In this document: one piece after another, positions 8,172 to 17,842 of the stretch
How the letters are laid out: each line of letters starts with the position of its first letter
Position numbering within the stretch: position 1 is the first letter of the stretch
Assembly: GCF_002120225.1 (NCBI RefSeq)
Contig: NZ_LAPZ01000003.1
Coordinates: 124,001-188,000 of the forward strand
DNA from: Tenacibaculum holothuriorum
GTDB lineage: Bacteria; Bacteroidota; Bacteroidia; Flavobacteriales; Flavobacteriaceae
Direction: 5' to 3'
Length of the DNA: 64,000 bases
Made by a program: the position numbers and the translations under genes
The notes under the pieces: model-generated
Database searches by the model: none
Told to the model about the DNA's origin: nothing
Seen by the model: only the letters and a program-made list of their open reading frames with translations

Positions 8172-10556
8172 TTAATATCTATTTCTTCTATTAGCTCTTC
8201 TATTTTTATCGGATGGTTTTTGATTAAACTTATAAACAAAACTCAATGAAAACCTTTGTGCATTTCTACTTCTATCTTGATAAATGGAAAAATTTTCTCC
8301 TATAATTTGCTCCCTAGTTCTTCTTGTATCAAATACGTTAGAAACATTAAATATTAAACTTCCTTTATTATTAAGAATACTTTTTTGCAATCCAAAATTC
8401 ACATTACTTATTGGCTTAGATGCTGTTTGCTTATTGCTTTCTGCTCCTTGATAAAAAATTCTTGTTTGTAATCTTAATGTTTTAGTTGGTTTCATGCTTA
8501 TAATCAAATTTGTAAACCATGTATTACTTGAAAAATCAGCTGTTTGACCATTTAAAACACCTTTTTGCTCAAATATATACGCATTTACATCACCCGAAAA
8601 ACGTAACCATTTTAATGGATTATACGATGCAGATAATTCTACTCCATATCGTTTTTCATTATCTAAATTAACTGGTGACTGAATAAATACTCCTTCATTG
8701 TTTTGAACAGTTTCATATTGAAAAGCATTATCTGTATCTGAATAATAAATAGATGGATTTAACTGAAACTTGTTTCCTCTATATATAAAAGAAAATTCGA
8801 CAGTATCTGTAAATGATGGATTTAATGCTGGATTCCCAGTAAATCTAGCTGTAAAATCTTTCAATTGAAAAAAAGGATTGAGCTGCCATAATGAAGGACG
8901 CCCTATACGCTTACTATAGCTTATTTGCCCGCTCAGATTATCTTTAAATTCATACCCGAAAGTTGCAGAGGGAAATAAGTTTGTGTAGTTATTTTTTAAA
9001 TTTAATACGGTTTCTGAAGCTTCAACATTTATATCAGTATTTTCTAATCTTAACCCTAACTGATAACTGGTCTTCCCCTTTTTAGATTTCAATTGAGCAT
9101 AACCAGATACTATTTTCTCTTTATAATCTAGTTGATTATTAATATTATCTATTATTTCAAATTGTCCATTTATTAATTCTTCTGCTAAAAACTCATTCGT
9201 AATGGCTCTATCTTCAAATTTAGCTCCGATTTCTATCTTAGATTTTTCATTTAGAGGCGCCTCAAAATCTGCTTGTATTACAATATCATCTGTATTTCCT
9301 TTTCCTTTCGTTTGTATTACTGTTTGCGCTTCAGTATTCGTTGGAAACTTTTCATCGGTTTGTAAATGCCAACCCTTTTCACTATTCCAAAAATCATATT
9401 GAAAATCTACCGTTAATTTTTGTCCTTTCTTAGCAAAAGTCTTGGTATAATTTACTTCTAATTGATTATAGTCCCTTTCTTCTATAGAATTTCCTATGGT
9501 TTGTAATGATTGAGTTATTGCATTAGAAACAGAAAAATCATAAAATAAATTGGTTACATCTGTGTCTTTTGTTTCATTCCTATAATATGCTACAGTAAAA
9601 GTATTCTTATCATTAGCGTAAAAGTCGGTTCCGAAATAAAACAATTGCCCATCATCATGCCTATCTTCATCTTCTCTTTGATTTAGAAAAGTACTTATGT
9701 TGTTTGCAATTGTAGTTTGTTGTTTAAAATATTCTCCTTCATAGTCGGTATATCGTATTCCTGCGTTAGCGAAAAAATTGAACTTTTTTGTTTTATAATT
9801 TAAATTACCTATAGCTCTATAATCGTCTGGTATACCTGCTACCAAACGTATTTGTCCGTTTAATCCAGACTGTCTATTCTTTTTTAAAATAATATTGATG
9901 ATACCTGCGGAGCCAGATGCATCAAATTTTGCTGAAGGATTGCTAATTACTTCAACACTTTCAATAACATCTGCCGATAATTGTTCTAATGCTTGAGACT
10001 GTGTTAAAGCAGAACGCCTACCATTAATCATTACCTGAACGTTTGTATTTCCTCTTAAACTTACTGCTCCATTTGGACTAACATTTACTGAAGGCACATT
10101 ATTCAAAACATCAGTAGCTGAGCCATTCTGAGAGGTTAAATCTTTTCCTACTCTAAACACTTTCTTTCCTAACTTTAATGAAACTTCAGAAGTTTGTCCC
10201 TCTACTACTACTTCATCTAAAGTCTTAGAATCTTCTTTTAAAATTATCTTCCCTAAATCAACTTTTTTTTGCGTTTTGTCTATAGTTACATCTTTTATTA
10301 CAGTAGTAAAACCTATATATTGAATTTCTACTATATAATTTCCATTTAAAATTTTATGAAAAGAAAAAATCCCTTTTTCATCTGTAACCACGCCTTCTAT
10401 TAATTTTTTAGAATTATCCTTTAAAATAACTGTCGCAAAAGGCAATGGTTTTTCTGCAACATCAACCACATTCCCACTAATAACAACTTCTTTTTGCTGT
10501 CCGAATATGATAATATTAAAAAATAGACATATTAATAAACTTGTAAATGACTTCAT
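8172..10556 (-). CDS. Outer-membrane beta-barrel protein (TonB-receptor-like, CarboxypepD_reg domain)
   Basis: About 794 residues from the ATG at 10556. The longer in-frame start at 10592 adds 12 residues before the signal peptide MKSFTSLLICLFFNIIIFGQ, so the shorter start is preferred. After the signal come a carboxypeptidase-D regulatory-like domain (about 20-100), a TonB plug-like domain (GSATDVLNNVPSVNVSPNG..VSLRGNTNVQVMINGRR, in which the NG-V-SLRG signature is clear) and a large barrel of the OMP_b-brl_3 type ending in aromatic-rich strands. The family imports or binds peptides, metals or other ligands; the ligand is unknown. It is divergent from the LytS/LytR-type pair and is likely its target, because two direct repeats lie between them. 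Confidence 0.88.
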   Translation of the reverse strand: MKSFTSLLICLFFNIIIFGQQKEVVISGNVVDVAEKPLPFATVILKDNSKKLIEGVVTDEKGIFSFHKILNGNYIVEIQYIGFTTVIKDVTIDKTQKKVDLGKIILKEDSKTLDEVVVEGQTSEVSLKLGKKVFRVGKDLTSQNGSATDVLNNVPSVNVSPNGAVSLRGNTNVQVMINGRRSALTQSQALEQLSADVIESVEVISNPSAKFDASGSAGIINIILKKNRQSGLNGQIRLVAGIPDDYRAIGNLNYKTKKFNFFANAGIRYTDYEGEYFKQQTTIANNISTFLNQREDEDRHDDGQLFYFGTDFYANDKNTFTVAYYRNETKDTDVTNLFYDFSVSNAITQSLQTIGNSIEERDYNQLEVNYTKTFAKKGQKLTVDFQYDFWNSEKGWHLQTDEKFPTNTEAQTVIQTKGKGNTDDIVIQADFEAPLNEKSKIEIGAKFEDRAITNEFLAEELINGQFEIIDNINNQLDYKEKIVSGYAQLKSKKGKTSYQLGLRLENTDINVEASETVLNLKNNYTNLFPSATFGYEFKDNLSGQISYSKRIGRPSLWQLNPFFQLKDFTARFTGNPALNPSFTDTVEFSFIYRGNKFQLNPSIYYSDTDNAFQYETVQNNEGVFIQSPVNLDNEKRYGVELSASYNPLKWLRFSGDVNAYIFEQKGVLNGQTADFSSNTWFTNLIISMKPTKTLRLQTRIFYQGAESNKQTASKPISNVNFGLQKSILNNKGSLIFNVSNVFDTRRTREQIIGENFSIYQDRSRNAQRFSLSFVYKFNQKPSDKNRRANRRNRY

Positions 10557-10621
10557 ACTTTGAGTTTTAATTTTCCTCAAAAATGAAAACAAAAACTACT
10601 CTTTATATGTAAAACTATATG

Positions 10622-10651
10622 AACTGCTCTAGAAGTTTGTAAACTGCTCTA
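10622..10651. promoter_or_regulatory. Two identical direct repeats, candidate LytTR-regulator site
   Basis: AACTGCTCTA occurs at 10622-10631 and again at 10642-10651, exactly 20 bases apart. LytTR-domain regulators typically bind two short direct repeats about two helical turns apart. The pair lies in the gap between the barrel gene and the histidine kinase gene, where it could serve both promoters. Confidence 0.55.
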
Positions 10652-10683
10652 ATAAGATCTTTATTTCTTTTACTTTTACTGTG

Positions 10684-12363
10684 ATGAAAAAACTACTTTT
10701 CTTAACAATTACTTTCTTATGCATTTCTTGTAACCATGAAATAAAGCAAGATTATGCTGAAATTTCTGGTTCTATAGTTTTTAAAACCGGAGATAATATC
10801 TCTTGGGCTAATCATAATTTTAATGATAGTAACTGGAGTAATGAAAAAGAAATTCCTAAAAATGAGGAAATCTTTTGGGCTAGAAAAAAAGTTAGTATTA
10901 AAACTCCTATAGATTCTTTACAGGCTATCGGATTAGGTATTAATACTTTCGGAGCCTATGAGGTATTTTGGGATGGAGTTTTAATCGGCAAAAATGGAAC
11001 TCCTGGTAACGAGTCAAATAAGATTGGAGTTGTGACACAAAATTTTTTAATTCCGAACCATTTGTTAAGAACTGGTGAGCACACAATTGCCTTAAGAATG
11101 TCTCAACGATATGAAAAAGAACATTTACGTGGTATATATGCCTACATATACGATTATAAAAAACTAGTAACTAATAAATTAAAAGACACAATTTACATTA
11201 ACCTTTTAGCAGGAGCATTTTTACTAACAACTATTTATTACTTTTTCCTTTATATAAGCGATAGAAAACAATACACAATGCTTTTGTTTAGCTTGTCTAG
11301 TTCTTTATTTTTTTTATTAATTATTGCTGAGTATATTAAATTTTACATTCCTATACATTACTCAAACTTTATTTTACGCTTAAGAATTATTGGACTTCTA
11401 ACCTTATTTATTTCCTTTTTAGTTCCTTATTATTTTGCTGTACAGTTTTCTTTTCCTTATCGCAAATGGTTTTTTACAGTATATGGTTTATTATTAATAT
11501 GGGCGTATCTATTTTACTCACACTCTTATGATTATACTGCTATATTTTTAGCACAAATGATGTGGTTATCTTCTACCTTAATTATATGTTTTGCTATTTT
11601 TAAAAAACAAAAAAATGCTGTTATCGTGTTAATAGGCTTATTATTAAGCTTCACTGTATATAAAATTTCTATTTTCGATGTGAGCTTGTTTGTAAGCTTT
11701 GCTATTATCTCTTTATGTATGTTCTATTTACTTTCAGTAAAATTAAAAGAACAACGATTAGCTTTTGAACATTCTATAGCAGAGTCAACACGTTTAAAAT
11801 ACGAACTATTAAAAAAGAAGATACAGCCTCATTTTTTAATGAACACACTTACCTCCTTAATTGATTGGGTAGAAGAAGCTCCTAATAAAGGTGTTGAGTT
11901 TATTGAAGCTTTGGCCGATGAATTTGACTTATTAAATCAAGTAGAAAATGAAACATTAATACCAATTTCTCAAGAAATACAATTGTGTAAAAGCCATTTA
12001 AACATTATGAAATTTCGAAAAGAAATCGATTATATCTGGCAAGATGAAGGTGTAAAAAATGATACTTTTCAAATGATTCCTCCAGCAGTAATTCATACCC
12101 TATTAGAAAATGGAATTACGCATTGTTTACCTCTTGAAAACAATTCAATGCGATTTAAATTAATTGTTACTGCTCATAACAAACAGGCGACCTATACATT
12201 TCTAACGTATGCCAAGGTTCGAAATGCTCAAAAAAACACATCAGATGGTACTGGTTTTAAGTATATAAAAGCAAGATTAACTGAAAATTATGGAGATAAT
12301 TGGGAATTTAATTCTGAATCTACTGAAAGTGGATGGAAAAATGTAATTACAATTTTTAACTAA
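10684..12363 (+). CDS. LytS-type sensor histidine kinase with extracytoplasmic domain
   Basis: About 559 residues from ATG 10684; a GTG at 10681 is directly in front and could also be used. The N-terminus looks like a lipoprotein signal (LTITFLCISC, Cys17). Residues about 25-145 form a galactose-binding-like beta domain (WANHNFNDSNWS, YEVFWDGVLIGKNG, HTIALRMSQ). Residues about 170-352 contain some seven membrane segments. The cytoplasmic part is a His_kinase (LytS type) domain with phospho-acceptor His384 in QPHFLMNTL, an N box (PPAVIHTLLENGITH) and a short G box (GTGFKYIKARL). The gene sits 3 bases before its response regulator, so the two form an operon. Confidence 0.88.
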   Translation: MKKLLFLTITFLCISCNHEIKQDYAEISGSIVFKTGDNISWANHNFNDSNWSNEKEIPKNEEIFWARKKVSIKTPIDSLQAIGLGINTFGAYEVFWDGVLIGKNGTPGNESNKIGVVTQNFLIPNHLLRTGEHTIALRMSQRYEKEHLRGIYAYIYDYKKLVTNKLKDTIYINLLAGAFLLTTIYYFFLYISDRKQYTMLLFSLSSSLFFLLIIAEYIKFYIPIHYSNFILRLRIIGLLTLFISFLVPYYFAVQFSFPYRKWFFTVYGLLLIWAYLFYSHSYDYTAIFLAQMMWLSSTLIICFAIFKKQKNAVIVLIGLLLSFTVYKISIFDVSLFVSFAIISLCMFYLLSVKLKEQRLAFEHSIAESTRLKYELLKKKIQPHFLMNTLTSLIDWVEEAPNKGVEFIEALADEFDLLNQVENETLIPISQEIQLCKSHLNIMKFRKEIDYIWQDEGVKNDTFQMIPPAVIHTLLENGITHCLPLENNSMRFKLIVTAHNKQATYTFLTYAKVRNAQKNTSDGTGFKYIKARLTENYGDNWEFNSESTESGWKNVITIFN

Positions 12364-12366
12364 TCT

Positions 12367-13065
12367 ATGAGGATTTTAATTATTGAAGACGAAGCTAGAA
12401 TAGCCAAAAGAATTGAACGTATGACGAAAGATTTTTTTCTTAATACACTTCAACAACTAACCTGCGTACATTCCTTAGTAGACGGAATTGAACACATTGC
12501 TAATAATCCACTAGATCTACTCCTTCTGGATTTAAATCTTAATGGTGAAAATGGATTTGATGTATTACAACAAAGTGTTTCTGAAGCCTTTCATACCATC
12601 ATTATCTCAGCAAACAAACATCAAGCATTAACTGCCTTTGAATATGGTGTTTTAGACTTTGTACCCAAACCTTTTAACAAAATAAGACTAGAACAAGCCT
12701 TTAATAGAGTGCTAAAAAAAGAAGAAGTAACTACAGAAAACCTTCAATACCTAGCTATAAAAAAACGTACTGGCATACAGCTGGTAGATATTAAAAATGT
12801 ACTTTACATCAAAGGAGCTGGTATGTATACCGAAGTGTATCTTAAGAATGGAAAAATAGAACTACACGATAAATCTTTAGAAAAACTATCACAACTTCTA
12901 CCTCAATCATTCCACAGAATTCATAAATCATATTTAGTGAAATTATCAGAAATCAAAGAGATTTTAGTTCAAACAGGCAGTAAGTACTCTGTTGAATTAA
13001 ATTCTGGTAAAATACTCCCTGTAGGTAGAACCAAATACAAAAATTTGAAAGAATTATTTCTGTAA
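12367..13065 (+). CDS. LytTR-family response regulator
   Basis: A 232-residue regulator. The receiver domain (1-120) has the acidic pair E7/D8, phospho-acceptor Asp55 (LLLLDLNLNG) and the conserved Lys in FVPKPF. The LytTR DNA-binding domain (about 135-232) has FHRIHKSYLVKLSEI and the closing LPVGRTKYKNLKELFL. It should be phosphorylated by the kinase encoded 3 bases upstream. The direct repeats at 10622-10651 are its most likely binding site, giving autoregulation and control of the divergent barrel gene. Confidence 0.93.
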   Translation: MRILIIEDEARIAKRIERMTKDFFLNTLQQLTCVHSLVDGIEHIANNPLDLLLLDLNLNGENGFDVLQQSVSEAFHTIIISANKHQALTAFEYGVLDFVPKPFNKIRLEQAFNRVLKKEEVTTENLQYLAIKKRTGIQLVDIKNVLYIKGAGMYTEVYLKNGKIELHDKSLEKLSQLLPQSFHRIHKSYLVKLSEIKEILVQTGSKYSVELNSGKILPVGRTKYKNLKELFL

Positions 13066-13128
13066 AATTACTTTCTAAGTTTTGTATTTTAGATTCTGTA
13101 CAACAGTTTCAATAAAGCTTGCTTTTCT

Positions 13129-13779
13129 TTATATTTTTCTTTGAAAGATGCTAAGGTGAATTTCTTCGCCCAATTCAACTTCATTACTCTTAGAATGGAA
13201 TATTTGTTTTAGTCCTTTATTCTCAAATGATTCCATATAACTATTATTCAAAAGCCATGGTGGTCCATTCTCATAAGTTCTTTTTCCTTGTTGAACTTCA
13301 GTAACCACCATTAATTTTCCATTGTTAGCTACAAAATCTGAAATGTTTTGAATTACCTTCTCTTCATATTTGGGAGGGAGTGCTTGAATTGTAAAAATCT
13401 CCAATACGAAATCAAATTTTTGATACCATTCAGAAACTCCTTTAATTAAATCTGCTTGAACAAATGTAACTCCAGAATCTGGAAATCTTGTTTTGCAAAG
13501 CTCAATAGCACTATTTGAAACATCAAAAGCTGTTACATCAAATCCTTGAGACTTTAGCTCTATGGCATCATCACCCATACCACAACCAACAACTAAAGCG
13601 GTTTTTCCTTCTCCTATATTTGAATTTTTATCAATCCAATTCTTAAATATTGGATGCGGTGCCATATTTGCCCAAGGTACTCCTTCTCCACTTTCATTAG
13701 TTTCTGAATACAATACTTCAAACCAATCGTTAGGTTTATTTTCATCGATGCCTAACTTCTCTCTCGTTTTTTCGTCCAT
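13129..13779 (-). CDS. Class I SAM-dependent methyltransferase (thiopurine methyltransferase-like)
   Basis: A 216-residue protein with a Rossmann SAM-binding motif (ALVVGCGMGDDAIELKSQG, about residue 60) and the acidic residue at the end of strand 2 (VTAFDVS). The early PWANMAPHP and the overall layout match the TPMT/TehB-like group, which methylates small thiols, thiopurines or oxyanions. The substrate is not evident. It is convergent with the response regulator gene; the 63-base gap between them holds no clear terminator. Confidence 0.85.
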   Translation of the reverse strand: MDEKTREKLGIDENKPNDWFEVLYSETNESGEGVPWANMAPHPIFKNWIDKNSNIGEGKTALVVGCGMGDDAIELKSQGFDVTAFDVSNSAIELCKTRFPDSGVTFVQADLIKGVSEWYQKFDFVLEIFTIQALPPKYEEKVIQNISDFVANNGKLMVVTEVQQGKRTYENGPPWLLNNSYMESFENKGLKQIFHSKSNEVELGEEIHLSIFQRKI

Positions 13780-13964
13780 TTATATCTATATCAACTACAA
13801 CAAAGATAGTACTTTAGATAAAGTATATAAACGTAAAATCTATTTTCCTTAATGAGAACTCATCTACAAAATGTATATATTATCATCTCTAAAATATTTT
13901 ACAATTCTATCTAACTCATTATCTCATCAATTACTTTGTAAGAACTTAAAACAATATGCTTCTG

Positions 13965-14951
13965 TTACAGGGTTAATAATAACTTCCCTCTTACCAAACC
14001 TGCTTGTAACTTCTCATGAGCAGCTTTCGCTTCGCTTAGTGGCATGGTTTCAAAAATAGGATTGATTTTTCCTTCTGCTAACCATTGATATAACTCTTTT
14101 AATCCACTTTCAACTTGTGAATATTTATTATCGAAGGTTGCATACAATTCTGAAAAAGAAATGGATGGTGCTTTTCCGAAATACTTCACACTTTCTTCCA
14201 TTAAGTTGAAACTTCCTAAACCGCCTAAAAATCCAAAGATTACAATATGACCTAAAGGCGCTAACAATTCTAAATCATCTTTTACCGTATCTCCAACCAC
14301 AGGATTAAACACATAATCGATACTGTTTTCTCCTACTGCCTCTTTTACTTGTTGCTTCCAATTCTCATTCGAGGTATTGAATGCAAAGTTCGCTCCCATG
14401 TTTAAGGCATTTTGTACTTTTCCATCTCTACGTTCTAATGCCACAATATTCAACCCTAATAGTTTAGAAATTTGCACTAATGCTGTACCCACACCACCTG
14501 ATGCAGCATAAATTAAAGCTGTTTTTCCTTCTTCTACCTTAGCCACATTCTTCAGCATATGATACGCTGTAAAATAGTTAACTGGTAATACGGCAGCTTT
14601 TAATAAGTCTGCATTGTCGTTTAATACCACTAATTTATCTGCATCTACTAAAGCATATTCTGCATAAACTGATGACCCTATTACACCTAAAAAGGCTACT
14701 TTGCTTCCTACTTTTAAGTCTGTCCTGTTAGCATCTTCAATAGTACCCGTTCCTTCTACACCTGGAATAAATGGTAATTCTGGCATCATTCCAGGAGGCA
14801 TATTTCCTTCACGAATAATGGTATCTATAAAGTTTACTGGAGCTGCGTGTATCTTAACTAATACTTGTCCTGCTTTTGGAGTTGGACGATTTACCTCTTG
14901 ATAAGTTAATACACCTGCTCCTCCTGTTTTTGTAATTTGAATTGCTTTCAT
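13965..14951 (-). CDS. NADPH:quinone oxidoreductase-like medium-chain dehydrogenase
   Basis: A 328-residue protein of the zinc-free MDR (quinone oxidoreductase) branch. It has the catalytic-domain N-terminus (QVLVKIHAAPVNFIDTIIREG, in which the VNFID pattern replaces the zinc-binding Cys) and a nucleotide-binding motif in YAASGGVGTALVQISKLLG near residue 150. It would reduce quinones or alpha,beta-unsaturated carbonyls with NADPH in the cytoplasm. The minus-strand AraC gene at 15031-15894 lies just upstream and is a likely regulator. Confidence 0.88.
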   Translation of the reverse strand: MKAIQITKTGGAGVLTYQEVNRPTPKAGQVLVKIHAAPVNFIDTIIREGNMPPGMMPELPFIPGVEGTGTIEDANRTDLKVGSKVAFLGVIGSSVYAEYALVDADKLVVLNDNADLLKAAVLPVNYFTAYHMLKNVAKVEEGKTALIYAASGGVGTALVQISKLLGLNIVALERRDGKVQNALNMGANFAFNTSNENWKQQVKEAVGENSIDYVFNPVVGDTVKDDLELLAPLGHIVIFGFLGGLGSFNLMEESVKYFGKAPSISFSELYATFDNKYSQVESGLKELYQWLAEGKINPIFETMPLSEAKAAHEKLQAGLVRGKLLLTL

Positions 14952-15030
14952 CTTAAATCTAATTATAACACAAAGTTACTTTTGCTTAACAAAATGAAGA
15001 TAATACTAAAAAAGGGTAAAATGGTATTTT

Positions 15031-15894
15031 TTACTGATTGTCTCTAAATACTTTTGGGCTAACTTGTGTGTGCTTTTTAAAGAATTTACCAAAGTATGAG
15101 GGTTCATTAAATTGTAAGATATGACTAATCTCTGCGATATCCATATCGGTATACAACAACATATTTTTTGCTTCCAACAATACTCTATTGGTAATATGTC
15201 CTTTAGCTGTTTTACTTGTATGAGCTTTAATTCTATCATTTAAATAATTAGCTGTAATGTGTAATTGTTCGGCATAAAAACGCACCGATTTATGTTCTAT
15301 AAAATTATTTTCAACTAATCTTTTAAACGTGTTTACCAATTGAAACTCTGAAGAAATTTCTTTCTCTGATGTCTGGTGTTTTTCCTGTATTTCTTTACCT
15401 TTTTCTAAAAGCGCTAATATTAAATATTTACTTAGCTCTTTATTTTCACATTCTTTCTGAATTGTTTTAAAAAGACTTGTAATACTTTCTTTTTCCTCTA
15501 TATTTAATTGAAAGATGTTGTTTTGAACATTGCTAAAAAAAGAATAGTCTGTCACTATATCTTTTACATGAGGAAGCAAAAACTCAGGGGTAAAGAATAG
15601 TATAAAGCCTTTCATTGCTTCTCCTCTAACAAAACTAAATATATGTTGAGAAGACTGAAAAAACAAGACATCTTCTAATCTTGAATGCGTATTTTGATTG
15701 ATGTGCATTTCGCCATCTTGCTGACTTTCTAAATAAATAACAGAACAAAAATCTCGTCGGTGTGCAGCTACCATTTTGTGCACATCAGGATATGTATCTT
15801 GATGCGTCAAGATATCAAAATGCTTATGAATTGGCGTTCTTTTTAACCCTGTAAATTCATAAAGCTCTTGTATGCTTGAGATTCTTTTTATCAT
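15031..15894 (-). CDS. AraC family transcriptional regulator (1 of 4 in the block)
   Basis: A 287-residue regulator with an N-terminal cupin-like sensor (residues about 20-150) and a C-terminal double helix-turn-helix (about 190-287). The second recognition helix region is typical: MDIAEISHILQFNEPSYFGKFFKKHTQVSP. The other three AraC proteins at 16937, 22305 and 24383 share this layout (FxEPxxFxxFFKKxTxxxPxxFR) and lie among enzymes that they could each control. It precedes the quinone oxidoreductase-like gene on the same strand. Confidence 0.92.
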   Translation of the reverse strand: MIKRISSIQELYEFTGLKRTPIHKHFDILTHQDTYPDVHKMVAAHRRDFCSVIYLESQQDGEMHINQNTHSRLEDVLFFQSSQHIFSFVRGEAMKGFILFFTPEFLLPHVKDIVTDYSFFSNVQNNIFQLNIEEKESITSLFKTIQKECENKELSKYLILALLEKGKEIQEKHQTSEKEISSEFQLVNTFKRLVENNFIEHKSVRFYAEQLHITANYLNDRIKAHTSKTAKGHITNRVLLEAKNMLLYTDMDIAEISHILQFNEPSYFGKFFKKHTQVSPKVFRDNQ

Positions 15895-15914
15895 GTATTT
15901 AAAGCTAAATCAAA

Positions 15915-15944
15915 TAGCTTGTACAACTTTAATCGTACAAGCTA
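15915..15944. promoter_or_regulatory. Perfect 10-bp inverted repeat between NmrA-like and AraC genes
   Basis: TAGCTTGTAC (15915-15924) and GTACAAGCTA (15935-15944) are perfect inverted repeats with a 10-base spacer. It lies 20 bases upstream of the AraC start and 39 bases past the NmrA-like stop. No T-run follows on the minus strand, so it could be an operator or a weak terminator. Confidence 0.4.
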
Positions 15945-15982
15945 TATTGTAAATTTATGAATATTATTTTTCATCTAAACTA

Positions 15983-16843
15983 CTACATAAAATAAGCTTT
16001 ATGCTTTTTAAAAAATGTTTTTGCAGAAGTATACTCTCTTCCTGTTACAGTCTTAAAATCTTCGGTATACTCTGCAGTCCATCCTTGTTTCATGATGTAA
16101 TTTAGCTCCATCATAGCATTTATCAACCACTCTGGCATACCGTTACCCAACATACTTTCTCTGGCTTTATCTTCAGGCGCATCTATATAACTTACTTGTT
16201 TACCAATTACTTCACTAATAATATTTGCATATGCGTCATTTGTTAATGCTAAACCACTTAAATCATAAGCTTTATTGTAATGCTTATCAGTTGTTAGTGC
16301 AATTGCTGCGACTTCAGCAATGTCATGTACATCTACCATGCCTACTTTTGCGGTGCCATTTGGAGCATAAAAACCACTATGCTCTTTGATGGTCTGACTA
16401 TGAAAGTTTATAAAATTTTGCAAGAAATTATTTGGTCTTACAAACGTATATTTTAACCCTGAATCTTTCAGTAAATCTTCACTTGTTCCTGCCCAACGTG
16501 CCATCTGAATTTGTCCGTTACTACCTGCTCCCAAAGCTGTACTACGTACAATATGTTTTACAGTATTCTTTTTAGCAGCATTAATAACTAATTGTGTTAC
16601 AAACTCAGGGTTTTGCATTAAAGGTGTTACCAAAAACACACGGTCTTTACCTTCCAGTGCTTTATCTAAATCTTCTTGATTGGTAAAATCTACTTGAACA
16701 GCCTTAGCTCCAAATTGTTCAACTTTTTCAATATCTTTTTCGTTACGAATTCCTGCAAAAACGTTTACAGACTTGTTTGCAAGTTGTTGCACAACTGCTA
16801 ATCCTATATTTCCTGTAGCTCCTAAAACAATTATATTTTCCAT
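15983..16843 (-). CDS. NmrA-like NAD(P)-binding oxidoreductase
   Basis: A 286-residue atypical short-chain dehydrogenase. The nucleotide-binding motif is at the extreme N-terminus (VLGATGNIGLAVVQQLA). A QVDFTNQEDL segment follows strand 4, and there is no YxxxK catalytic pair, so it matches the NmrA/quinone oxidoreductase 2 group. Such proteins either reduce quinones or sense NAD(P) redox state. It is flanked by AraC genes on both sides, transcribed in the same direction as both. Confidence 0.87.
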   Translation of the reverse strand: MENIIVLGATGNIGLAVVQQLANKSVNVFAGIRNEKDIEKVEQFGAKAVQVDFTNQEDLDKALEGKDRVFLVTPLMQNPEFVTQLVINAAKKNTVKHIVRSTALGAGSNGQIQMARWAGTSEDLLKDSGLKYTFVRPNNFLQNFINFHSQTIKEHSGFYAPNGTAKVGMVDVHDIAEVAAIALTTDKHYNKAYDLSGLALTNDAYANIISEVIGKQVSYIDAPEDKARESMLGNGMPEWLINAMMELNYIMKQGWTAEYTEDFKTVTGREYTSAKTFFKKHKAYFM

Positions 16844-16936
16844 TTTAATCTGATTTTAAATTAATTACACTACAAATTTACTTTGGAAAAAGAGGAAGAA
16901 ATAACCAATATAAGGGTTAAAATGACCAAAATTGAG

Positions 16937-17827
16937 TTAGGTATTATGCTCTCGATATTGTTTTGGTGTTTTATGAAGATATTTTTTAAAGAAGCGTGTA
17001 AAATGTGTAGGTTCTTCAAACCCCATATTATAAGCTACTTCTGCAATAGACAATGTAGTATAACTTAGCTCCTTTTTAGCTTCGCTAAGTGTTTTTTCAA
17101 TAATCAGTTCTTTAGCCGTTTTTCCTTTTACTTCTTTGAGTACTTCATTTAAATGACTAGAAGATACATGGAGCTTATCGGCATAATTTTTAACCTGTTT
17201 ATCTCTTCTAAAACAGTTTTTTACCAAATTCTGAAATTTAAACACCAACATTTCTTTGGTTGTTAATGTTGATGTATTATCAAGAGTTATCTCTTCTAAA
17301 CTCTTTATTTTAAAGAGTAATGCCAATAAAGACGATTGTATAATTTGGTATCTATATAATGTTTTGGTGTGATATTCTTTGTACAGCTTTTCAAAATCAT
17401 CGGTCAATGTAGTTGCTGTTGTATCCTTTAGGTGAAATGAGTTTTTATCTGCAATATCAAAGAAGGTAAAATCCTTTTTTAAATCACCTTGATAAAAATT
17501 TAAGTAATCTCGTTTAAAATATAAAATATAGCCTGTTACGTGTTCGCTTCTCGTCCATGAATAAATATGGTCTGGAGATACAAAAAAAAGTGAGTTTTGA
17601 AGTTGCTCATTTTTATGTGTATCAATTTCTATTTTAGTGCCATTATTGGTCTTAATAATAAACCCTATTTGATAAAAATCTTTTTGATAAGGTGGCATAT
17701 GATATACAGAAGAACTTGTGATTTCTTCAAACTTTAGAATAAAGAAATCAGAAATATCAGTTTTCTTATAAAAACCTGTTGCTTCAAGAAAATTGTTAAT
17801 TTCTTTATACCTTTTAATATTAACCAT
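16937..17827 (-). CDS. AraC family transcriptional regulator (2 of 4 in the block)
   Basis: A 296-residue regulator with a cupin-like N-terminal sensor (ITSSSVYHMPPYQKDFYQIGF) and a C-terminal AraC DNA-binding domain (SIAEVAYNMGFEEPTHFTRFFKKYLHKTPKQYREHN). It is 15 bases downstream of the beta-propeller lipoprotein gene and 93 bases upstream of the NmrA-like gene, all on the minus strand. It is a plausible activator of its neighbours. Confidence 0.92.
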   Translation of the reverse strand: MVNIKRYKEINNFLEATGFYKKTDISDFFILKFEEITSSSVYHMPPYQKDFYQIGFIIKTNNGTKIEIDTHKNEQLQNSLFFVSPDHIYSWTRSEHVTGYILYFKRDYLNFYQGDLKKDFTFFDIADKNSFHLKDTTATTLTDDFEKLYKEYHTKTLYRYQIIQSSLLALLFKIKSLEEITLDNTSTLTTKEMLVFKFQNLVKNCFRRDKQVKNYADKLHVSSSHLNEVLKEVKGKTAKELIIEKTLSEAKKELSYTTLSIAEVAYNMGFEEPTHFTRFFKKYLHKTPKQYREHNT

Positions 17828-17842
17828 ATGCCTTAAAAAGCC

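Noticed and set aside
13562..14059. Two plus-strand ORFs (96 and 62 residues) around 13.6-14.1 kb
   Set aside because: The first overlaps the methyltransferase in reverse, and the second mostly overlaps the MDR reductase; neither has a recognisable domain or promoter.
15006..15239. Minus-strand ORF overlapping the AraC gene at 15031
   Set aside because: Same strand but other frame inside the AraC DNA-binding domain; no family pattern.
16883..17068. Short plus-strand ORF opposite the NmrA/AraC gap and the AraC 3' end
   Set aside because: Mostly overlaps the AraC coding end in reverse; no signal peptide or conserved residues.
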